The position numbers and the translations under genes are program-made. Shown piece by piece: positions 58,106 through 64,000 of a DNA stretch of 64,000 nucleotides. Positions within the stretch are counted from its first letter, which is position 1. Every line of letters begins with the position of its first letter. Origin of the DNA: Mycobacterium asiaticum DSM 44297 (GTDB lineage: Bacteria > Actinomycetota > Actinomycetes > Mycobacteriales > Mycobacteriaceae); contig NZ_HG964936.1 in the NCBI RefSeq assembly GCF_000613245.1, positions 640,175-704,174 of the forward strand. Direction: 5' to 3'. Under the pieces are notes generated by a model. It did not search any database. It had not been told where the DNA came from and saw only the letters and a program-made list of their open reading frames with translations.

Positions 58106-59725
58106 ATGAGCAAACTTATCGAGTACGACGTGACCGCGCGTCGCGCCATGGAAGCGGGCGTCAACAAGCTCGCTAACGCGGTCAAGGTGACCCTCGGACC
58201 CGGCGGCCGGCACGTGGTGTTGGCCAAGGCATACGGCGGTCCGCAGGTGACCAACGACGGTGTGACGGTGGCCCGCGAGATTGACCTGGAAGACCCGTTC
58301 GAGAACCTGGGCGCCCAGTTAGTGAAGTCGGTCGCCACCAAGACCAACGACGTGGCCGGCGACGGCACCACCACGGCGACCGTGCTGGCCCAAGCCCTGG
58401 TCAAGGGCGGGCTGCGCCTCGTGGCCGCCGGCGCCAACCCGATCGCGCTTGGTTCGGGGATCAGTAAGGCCGCCGATGCCGTTTCCGAGGCGCTGCTGTC
58501 CGCGGCCACGCCGGTGTCCGGCAAGGAGGCCATCGCTCAGGTGGCCACGGTGTCCTCGCGCGATGAGCAGATCGGTGAGCTGGTCGGCGAGGCGATGAGC
58601 AAGGTCGGCCACGACGGCGTCGTCAGCGTGGAGGAGTCCTCGACGCTGAACACGGAGCTGGAGTTCACCGAAGGCGTTGGCTTCGACAAGGGTTTCCTAT
58701 CGGCGTACTTCGTCACCGACTTCGACTCCCAGGAGGCCGTGCTCGACGAGCCGCTGATCCTGTTGCACCAGGACAAGATCAGCTCGCTGCCCGACCTGCT
58801 GCCGCTGCTGGAGAAGGTTGCCGAGGCCGGCAAGCCGCTGCTGATCATCGCCGAGGACGTCGAGGGTGAGGCGCTGGCGACGCTGGTCGTCAACTCCATC
58901 CGCAAGACGCTGAAAGCCGTCGCGGTCAAGTCGCCGTTCTTCGGCGACCGCCGCAAGGCCTTCATGCAGGATCTGGCCATCGTCACCGGCGGCGAGGTGG
59001 TCAACCCCGACACCGGCCTGGTCCTGCGCGAGGTTGGGCTCGACGTGCTGGGGTCGGCCCGGCGCGTGGTGGTCAGCAAGGACGACACGATCATCGTCGA
59101 CGGCGCCGGTTCCAAGGACGCGGTCGCCAACCGGGTCAAGCAGCTGCGTGCCGAGATCGAAGCCAGCGACTCCGATTGGGACCGGGAGAAGCTGCAGGAA
59201 CGGGTTGCCAAGCTGGCCGGCGGTGTCGCCGTGATCCAGGTCGGCGCGGCCACCGAGACGGCACTCAAGGAGCGCAAGGAAAGCGTCGAGGACGCGGTGG
59301 CTGCCGCCAAGGCGGCCGTCGAGGAGGGCATCGTCGCCGGCGGTGGTTCGGCGTTGATCCAGTCTCGCCACGTGCTCAAGTCACTGCGCGAGGAGCTCAG
59401 CGGTGACGAGCAACTCGGTGTCGACGTGTTCTCCGAGGCGCTGGCCGCCCCGCTGTACTGGATCGCCACCAACGCCGGACTCGACGGCGCAGTGGTGGTC
59501 AGCAAGGTCAGCGAGCTGCCTGCCGGGCAGGGCCTCAATGCCGCCACCCGCGAATATGGCGACCTGGCGGCCGAGGGCGTCGTCGACCCGGTCAAGGTGA
59601 CCCGCTCTGCGGTGCTCAACGCGTCGTCGGTGGCCCGGATGGTGCTGACGACCGAGACCGCGGTGGTCGAGCGGCCGGCCGACGAAGCCGACGACGGTCA
59701 CGGGCACCACGGCCACGCGCATTAA
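58106..59725 (+). CDS. groEL1: Chaperonin GroEL1 (Cpn60.1), His-rich C terminus
   Basis: 539 aa (Mtb Rv3417c). The fold motifs are all present: ATP-site [14 protein letters not shown] and [36 protein letters not shown], and [20 protein letters not shown]. The C-terminal tail [11 protein letters not shown] replaces the Gly-Met tail of GroEL2 and identifies the GroEL1 branch. In M. smegmatis GroEL1 takes part in mycolate synthesis during biofilm growth; the tail is thought to bind metal. Second gene of the CIRCE-controlled operon. Confidence 0.96.
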   Translation: MSKLIEYDVTARRAMEAGVNKLANAVKVTLGPGGRHVVLAKAYGGPQVTNDGVTVAREIDLEDPFENLGAQLVKSVATKTNDVAGDGTTTATVLAQALVKGGLRLVAAGANPIALGSGISKAADAVSEALLSAATPVSGKEAIAQVATVSSRDEQIGELVGEAMSKVGHDGVVSVEESSTLNTELEFTEGVGFDKGFLSAYFVTDFDSQEAVLDEPLILLHQDKISSLPDLLPLLEKVAEAGKPLLIIAEDVEGEALATLVVNSIRKTLKAVAVKSPFFGDRRKAFMQDLAIVTGGEVVNPDTGLVLREVGLDVLGSARRVVVSKDDTIIVDGAGSKDAVANRVKQLRAEIEASDSDWDREKLQERVAKLAGGVAVIQVGAATETALKERKESVEDAVAAAKAAVEEGIVAGGGSALIQSRHVLKSLREELSGDEQLGVDVFSEALAAPLYWIATNAGLDGAVVVSKVSELPAGQGLNAATREYGDLAAEGVVDPVKVTRSAVLNASSVARMVLTTETAVVERPADEADDGHGHHGHAH

Positions 59726-59740
59726 CTAAGCGAGACGAGT

Positions 59741-59774
59741 CACCCCCGGTCCTCCCATGGGCCGGGGGTGTTTT
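59741..59774 (+). terminator. Rho-independent terminator of groES-groEL1
   Basis: CACCCCCGG (59741-59749) pairs with CCGGGGGTG (59762-59770), a perfect 9-bp stem with a 12-base loop. It is followed by TTTT at 59771-59774, 15 bp after the groEL1 stop. Canonical intrinsic terminators are rare in mycobacteria, so this is a clear operon end. Confidence 0.9.
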
Positions 59775-59775
59775 C

Positions 59776-59910
59776 GTGGAACTGTTCGATGAACAGAGCG
59801 ACTACTTGGAGTCGTCCAACAAGCTGTTCGACGGGGGGAAGATTGCCGAGGCGAAGAGGAGACGCTCACGTGGGTGGCAACATGTGGAATGCCTGACCCG
59901 AAACATATGA
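59776..59910 (+). pseudogene. Possible gene remnant between groEL1 and the accessory region
   Basis: A GTG-started frame of 44 codons encodes a protein-like beginning (ELFDEQSDYLESSNKLFDGG) reminiscent of the N terminus of a mycobacterial family of unknown function. The later residues turn basic (KRRRSRGWQH) and look out of frame. A second short frame (59874-60095, 73 codons) overlaps it and looks no better. The 350-bp gap 59726-60076 otherwise contains only the terminator. Weak evidence. Confidence 0.3.
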
Positions 59911-60076
59911 TGCCGCAATCGGGCCTAATAACGATGGGAATGCGTCTCGAAATCAACGACGTGTTCCTCGATCCTCGACTGGATGGCGGTGCGCCGACCA
60001 GGATTCGCACGAAGACGCGGGCCTCGACCCGGCGGCGCCGTCGGTGTGTCGGCGCCCTTGAGACCGGCAGCGCCGC

Positions 60077-60583
60077 CTACTGGGAGATCGGCTGAATGGA
60101 GACCAGCCGGAACCATCCCGGCTGGGCGTCGTCAGGGGAGAACCGCGCAACCAGGACGTTGGGTGGAAACTGGGTCGCGAGGTCGTTGAGCGTTCTGGGC
60201 AGGAATGCTCTGGCCTTGGCGTTACCGTACCAATTCGGGTCCGACGGATCGGGGATACCCACACTGTCGATTGTGCTGTCCCAACGCTGAATCGGGCCCG
60301 GGGCCGAGGCGCCGAATCCAGCCGACTTCAGGTACGCCTCTGCTTGTCCGGCAAGCGTGATCGCCGAGCCGCCCCCGGCCGGTGTCCCGGTGATCGTGCC
60401 GTCGGTGACATTGGCCGTCACCGACGCCAGTCGCACCGTGCAGACGTTGTCGGCAACCGCCGGCGGTACGCAGAATTCGGGCAGCGGGGCGCCGCGAGCT
60501 TCGGCGACGTTGAGTACGGCCGATAACGACAGGGCACACATCGCGGCGCCAATGGCGGTTGAAGCACGTTTGCGGGTCGACAT
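60077..60583 (-). CDS. Exported protein of unknown function
   Basis: 168 aa with an N-terminal signal peptide (STRKRASTAIGAAMCALSLS, likely cleavage after ARG-A at about 29-32). Two Cys (in FCVPPAVADNVCTVRL) probably form a disulfide. No catalytic motif is recognised; the sequence has GSAITLAGQAEAYLKSAGFG and a C-terminal WFRLVSIQPISQ. It is divergent from a hydrolase gene with 24 bp between starts. Probably secreted or cell-wall associated. I do not recognise the family. Confidence 0.7.
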   Translation of the reverse strand: MSTRKRASTAIGAAMCALSLSAVLNVAEARGAPLPEFCVPPAVADNVCTVRLASVTANVTDGTITGTPAGGGSAITLAGQAEAYLKSAGFGASAPGPIQRWDSTIDSVGIPDPSDPNWYGNAKARAFLPRTLNDLATQFPPNVLVARFSPDDAQPGWFRLVSIQPISQ

Positions 60584-60607
60584 GACTGAACTGTATAGGC
60601 TGCGGAC

Positions 60608-61459
60608 ATGCAGTCATTGCCGCAAGCGAGGGATGCGGCGAACGCCGGGTCGGCGTCACTGTCGCACGGTGTCACCGCGTACCACGTCACCGGTGACGAC
60701 GGCCCGTGGGTGGTGCTGGTGCACGGGCTCGTCACGCCTGGCTATGTCTGGGAGGGTCTCGCGGAAGAACTTGCCGCGCAAGGGTTTCGTGTACTGCGCT
60801 ACGACCAGTTCGGCCGCGGGCTTTCCGACCGGCCACGGGTGAACTACGACCTCGATCTGTACGTCGGCCAGCTGCGTGAGCTGGTCGACGCGCTGGGCAT
60901 CGACAGCATGCATCTCGTCGGTTGGTCGATGGGTGCTCTCATCGTCACGCGCTTTGCCGCCGAAAGTCCGGACCGCGCCGCGAGTATCGCGCTCATCGCA
61001 CCCGGTCTGTATGCGGGGGGATCACTCAAGCTCGCCGGCCAGTTCCTGTTACGACTGCCGGGCGCCCAAAAAGTCCTTGCCTCGCGAATCAACGACGTCA
61101 TCGACGGCCTGCAGCGCCAGCACTTGAGTCGACCTGAAAGGTTCCCGGACTACAACGAACGCGCGCGGGAGCAGCTTCGCTTCCCGGGAATGGCCGAGTC
61201 CTTCGCGTCGACCGTCGCCCACTACCCCGCCAACGCCGGGGATCGATGGGCCTCGGTGGGACAACATCGACTTCCCGTATTGGTGGTTTGGGGCACCGAC
61301 GACTCCGTCACCCCCTACGCGAATCATTCCCGAGTCCTGGGTCTGTACCCGGGCGCGACGTTGCTTACGGTCGAAGGCGCGAAGCACGCCCCGCATCTCG
61401 ACCATCCCGAAATCGTCTATCCGGGGATCCTGCAGCACCTGGCCGCAGCCGCAAACTGA
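60608..61459 (+). CDS. Alpha/beta hydrolase
   Basis: 283 aa. The triad is Ser107 in LVGWSMGALIV, Asp in VVWGTDDSVTPY and His in GAKHAPHLDHP. Oxyanion loop VLVHGLVTPGYVW, cap region about 135-200. No signal peptide is seen, so it is probably cytosolic. Family members include esterases, epoxide hydrolases and ring-cleavage hydrolases; the substrate is unknown. Starts at ATG 60608. Confidence 0.85.
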   Translation: MQSLPQARDAANAGSASLSHGVTAYHVTGDDGPWVVLVHGLVTPGYVWEGLAEELAAQGFRVLRYDQFGRGLSDRPRVNYDLDLYVGQLRELVDALGIDSMHLVGWSMGALIVTRFAAESPDRAASIALIAPGLYAGGSLKLAGQFLLRLPGAQKVLASRINDVIDGLQRQHLSRPERFPDYNERAREQLRFPGMAESFASTVAHYPANAGDRWASVGQHRLPVLVVWGTDDSVTPYANHSRVLGLYPGATLLTVEGAKHAPHLDHPEIVYPGILQHLAAAAN

Positions 61460-61535
61460 CGGGAGTACGCCCGGGCCGGGCGGTTACGCAGGCGGGGTTG
61501 ACGCGCCACCGGCCCCGTGCGGCCAAAGCAGCCTG

Positions 61536-62288
61536 TCAGCCGCCGGGGGGAGTCGTCACCGTCTTGGGTGCAGTGGTTGTCAAGGTCGGGGTACCGGTGA
61601 CCGTCACGGTGCTGGTACTGGTCGTTTCCGATGGAGGCGGCACGGCAACGGTCGTGGTGACCGTGCTGACGCTGGTTGACGTCGAAACGGAGGAGGTCGT
61701 GGACGAGGTGGTCGAGGAGGTCGTCGTCGCGGACGCCGCGGCGATGACGCCGCACGCGACCCGCTTGCCTGTCTCTTCCGTGGAAGCCTCGCCGAGGTTG
61801 CCGGCATCTGAGGTGACCACCAGAGAGGTGCCCGAGCTGTTTCTCAGGTCCGCGGCGGTGAAGCCGCTGGTGGTGGTGACCAGTTTCGCCGAACCGTCGG
61901 GCCGGACCTGTAAAGCGGTCAACTGGCCGCTGGCGGGATAACCCGTGTGGCCCGATGCCTGGTACACCCCGCCCGCGGACTCGAAGGCGCCGGGTTCACA
62001 GCTGCCCACCGAGTGGACGGCAAGGCCGTGGAAACCGGGGGTCAGCACCGAATTCGGTCCGGCCTCCACCGTCACCGTCGCATAGCCGTTTGCGAAATCG
62101 AAAGTAGCCGTTGCTATTTGGCTGCCATCGGCACCCTTCAATTGGGTGCTCAATTTCTCTGCGCCGCTCTGCGCGCCCGAAGACGAGGAGCTGCTGCCCG
62201 AGTTTCCGCCCTGTTGAGTCGAGCAGGCGGCTAACGGTGCAATTGTCGTGGCCAGCGCCGCGACCGCGATGGTAACGCCCTTATTCAT
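61536..62288 (-). CDS. SodC-like lipoprotein lacking most metal ligands, with Thr-rich tail
   Basis: 250 aa. Lipobox LAAC at 19-22 gives a lipidated Cys22, then a Ser/Gly linker. Residues about 45-185 align with Mtb SodC (FHGLAVHSVGSCEP; ASGHTGYPASGQLTALQV; GKRVACGVI). Ligand changes seen: Ala90 where the first Cu His is expected, Val108 for the bridging His, Gln122 for the Zn Asp and Thr159 for the last Cu His; His92 and His114 remain. The disulfide Cys97-Cys179 is kept. Residues about 188-250 are a Thr/Ser/Pro-rich tail. It is unlikely to be an active superoxide dismutase. Confidence 0.82.
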   Translation of the reverse strand: MNKGVTIAVAALATTIAPLAACSTQQGGNSGSSSSSSGAQSGAEKLSTQLKGADGSQIATATFDFANGYATVTVEAGPNSVLTPGFHGLAVHSVGSCEPGAFESAGGVYQASGHTGYPASGQLTALQVRPDGSAKLVTTTSGFTAADLRNSSGTSLVVTSDAGNLGEASTEETGKRVACGVIAAASATTTSSTTSSTTSSVSTSTSVSTVTTTVAVPPPSETTSTSTVTVTGTPTLTTTAPKTVTTPPGG

Positions 62289-62401
62289 GAGCCGTACCTA
62301 CCCCGATTTATCGAGGTCAAAACTCTCCGGATGCGGCCTGCGGCGCGGCGTGCCTCAATTGGGGGGCGCCCAAGCGCGGATAGCCGAACGAGGAGCATCC
62401 C

Positions 62402-63838
62402 GTGTCCGAAAAGACGCCTGACGACATTTTCAAACTCGCCGCGGACCAGAACATCGAATATGTCGATGTCCGCTTCTGCGACCTGCCAGGCACCATGCAG
62501 CACTTCACAATTCCGATTTACGCCTTCGACGAGAACGTGTTCGAAGAGGGGCTGGCCTTCGACGGATCCTCGATTCGCGGATTCCAATCAATCCACGAGT
62601 CCGACATGCTGTTGCTCCCGGATCCTGAGACGGCGACCGTCGACCCGTTCCGCAAGGCCGCCACGCTGAACGTCAATTTCCACGTGCACGACCCGTTCAC
62701 TCTCGAGCCTTACTCGCGCGATCCGCGAAACGTCGCCCGCAAGGCCGAGAATTACCTCATCTCCTCCGGCATCGCAGATACCGCCTATTTCGGCCCGGAG
62801 GCTGAGTTCTACATCTTCGATTCGGTGAGCTTCGATTCGCGCATCGACGGCGCGTTCTACAAGGTGGACGCGACATCAGGCTGGTGGAACACCGGAGCGG
62901 AGACAGAGTCTGACGGCAGCCCGAATCTGGGCTACAAAGTCCGCCCCAAGGGCGGGTACTTCCCGGTCGCCCCGACCGACCACTACGTGGACCTGCGCGA
63001 CGAGATGCTGACTCACCTGACCAACGCCGGCTTCGATCTGGAGAAAGGTCACCACGAGGTGGGCAGCGGCGGCCAGGCCGAGATCAACTACCGGTTCAAT
63101 ACCTTGCTGCACGCGGCCGATGATCACCAGATGTTCAAGTACATCGTCAAGCAAACCGCTTGGCAGGCAGGCAAGACCGTGACTTTCATGCCCAAGCCGC
63201 TATTCGGCGACAACGGCTCTGGCATGCACTGTCACCAGTCGCTGTGGAAGGACGGCGTCCCGTTGATGTACGACGAGGACGGCTACGCCGGCCTGTCCGA
63301 CACCGCCCGGCACTACATCGGTGGGCTGTTGTATCACGCGCCCTCGTTGCTGGCCTTCACCAATCCCACCATCAACTCCTACAAGCGCCTCGTGCCCGGC
63401 TACGAAGCACCCATCAACCTGGTCTACAGCCAGCGCAACCGGTCGGCGTGCGTGCGGATTCCGATCACCGGCAACAATCCCACGGCCAAGCGGCTGGAGT
63501 TCCGCTGTCCGGACGCTTCAGGCAACCCCTATCTGTCGTTCGCCGCCATGTTGATGGCCGGGCTGGACGGCATCAGGAACAAGATCGAGCCACCCCCGCC
63601 GATCGACAAGGACCTCTACGACCTGCCGGCCGAAGAGGCCGCTGACATTGCCCAGGCCCCGACGCAACTCTCCGCGGTGATCGACCGCCTGGAGGAGGAC
63701 AGCGAATACCTCACCGAGGGAGGCGTTTTCACGCCCGACTTGATCAAGACGTGGATCAACTACAAGCGCGACTACGAGCTGGCGCCATTCAACCTGCGGC
63801 CCACCGCATTTGAGTTCGCGCTCTATTACGACGTGTGA
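62402..63838 (+). CDS. glnA: Type I glutamine synthetase, GlnA1-like
   Basis: 478 aa, same length as Mtb GlnA1. It forms glutamine from glutamate, ammonia and ATP as a dodecamer. Seen: [67 protein letters not shown] and [12 protein letters not shown]. The adenylylation site Tyr406 is in [11 protein letters not shown], so it can be regulated by GlnE. From memory it differs from Mtb GlnA1 more than an orthologue should and lacks the glnA1 neighbours (lipA, glnE), so a second copy is likely. GTG start at 62402. Confidence 0.9.
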   Translation: MSEKTPDDIFKLAADQNIEYVDVRFCDLPGTMQHFTIPIYAFDENVFEEGLAFDGSSIRGFQSIHESDMLLLPDPETATVDPFRKAATLNVNFHVHDPFTLEPYSRDPRNVARKAENYLISSGIADTAYFGPEAEFYIFDSVSFDSRIDGAFYKVDATSGWWNTGAETESDGSPNLGYKVRPKGGYFPVAPTDHYVDLRDEMLTHLTNAGFDLEKGHHEVGSGGQAEINYRFNTLLHAADDHQMFKYIVKQTAWQAGKTVTFMPKPLFGDNGSGMHCHQSLWKDGVPLMYDEDGYAGLSDTARHYIGGLLYHAPSLLAFTNPTINSYKRLVPGYEAPINLVYSQRNRSACVRIPITGNNPTAKRLEFRCPDASGNPYLSFAAMLMAGLDGIRNKIEPPPPIDKDLYDLPAEEAADIAQAPTQLSAVIDRLEEDSEYLTEGGVFTPDLIKTWINYKRDYELAPFNLRPTAFEFALYYDV

Positions 63839-64000
63839 CCGACGAGGATTCCGACGCCGACGCGGTTGTGCCAGCGGCCGGGTGCGGGACCGATCGGCCG
63901 GCGGCCGGCGAACCGCGCCGACGCGATCGGGGGCTGAGGCCTCCCATCACACCTCGACGTCCTGTGCCCACCGCGGCGGGCGGACGTCGGGCCTGCGGGC
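63835..64000 (+). CDS. Possible 5' end of a gene running off the window
   Basis: A GTG at 63835 overlaps the glnA stop (GTGTGA) and opens a frame with no stop up to the window end (about 55 codons: [17 protein letters not shown] at the start, Arg/Pro/Ala-rich later). The tight spacing suggests a coupled gene, but the residues are low-complexity and I recognise nothing. It may be chance open frame in GC-rich DNA. Confidence 0.3.
   Translation, partial: MTDEDSDADAVVPAAGCGTDRPAAGEPRRRDRGLRPPITPRRPVPTAAGGRRACG

Noticed and set aside
63789..63971. 60-codon minus-strand frame at the right edge
   Set aside because: It overlaps the glnA end in antisense, is Arg/Ser-rich and shows no protein-like pattern.

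Overview
This is a GC-rich, gene-dense chromosomal window from a Mycobacterium. The best fit is a slow-growing, non-tuberculous species. Evidence seen: a PE_PGRS gene, an ESX-4 type VII secretion locus, several F420-dependent (LLM) oxidoreductases, TIGR00027-type methyltransferases, mycobacterial cutinases, an LpqH-type lipoprotein, a GroEL1 with a His-rich tail, and MIRU-type repeats inside an operon. Homologues below are named from memory of M. tuberculosis (Mtb, Rv numbers); no search was run.

Layout. 0.1-5.8 kb: sugar/hydroxyacid metabolism (fucA, serA2, xylB), a GyrA-like/GNAT fusion and two tandem methyltransferases. 6.0-10.5 kb: secY-adk-mapA, then sigL-rslA-marR with a SigL-type promoter overlapping the mapA stop codon. 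10.6-14.2 kb: the valine-catabolism operon mmsA-fadE9-mmsB, with an operator-like palindrome upstream. 14.3-20.2 kb: a PE_PGRS protein with an aspartic-protease domain, an LpqH-like lipoprotein, rmlB-rmlC and two tandem LLM enzymes. 20.4-25.1 kb: the alpha operon infA-rpmJ-rpsM-rpsK-rpsD-rpoA-rplQ-truA. 25.1-36.1 kb: two cutinases and ESX-4 (eccB4, mycP4, eccD4, eccC4, the Rv3446c homologue, esxU, esxT). 36.3-40.4 kb: rplM-rpsI, glmM and a pair resembling type VII substrates. 40.4-43.2 kb: an LLM enzyme, a SnoaL-like protein, a hydrolase-fold protein lacking the usual Ser, and a DUF2510 membrane protein. 43.2-48.5 kb: glmS, three tandem DUF4436 membrane proteins and a rhomboid-like membrane protein. 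48.5-57.5 kb: a methyltransferase, nnr, gadB, alr, a hydrolase, and the tRNA t6A/acetylation cluster tsaE-tsaB-rimI-tsaD, which carries MIRU-like repeats and a frameshifted tsaD. 57.5-59.8 kb: groES-groEL1 under a CIRCE element, ending in a strong terminator. 59.8-64 kb: an accessory-looking stretch with an exported protein, a hydrolase, a SodC-like lipoprotein that has lost most metal ligands, and a GlnA1-like glutamine synthetase.

The end of the spc operon (secY-adk-map) and the alpha operon lie about 13 kb apart here, whereas in M. tuberculosis they sit in distant parts of the chromosome (Rv073x and Rv34xx). The most notable observations are the in-frame 54-bp MIRU triplication in rimI, the single-base frameshift in tsaD, the metal-ligand-depleted SodC, the PE_PGRS aspartic protease, the candidate ESX-4 substrate pair and the layered regulatory sites upstream of groES. 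I saw no rRNA, tRNA, CRISPR array, insertion sequence or phage gene.
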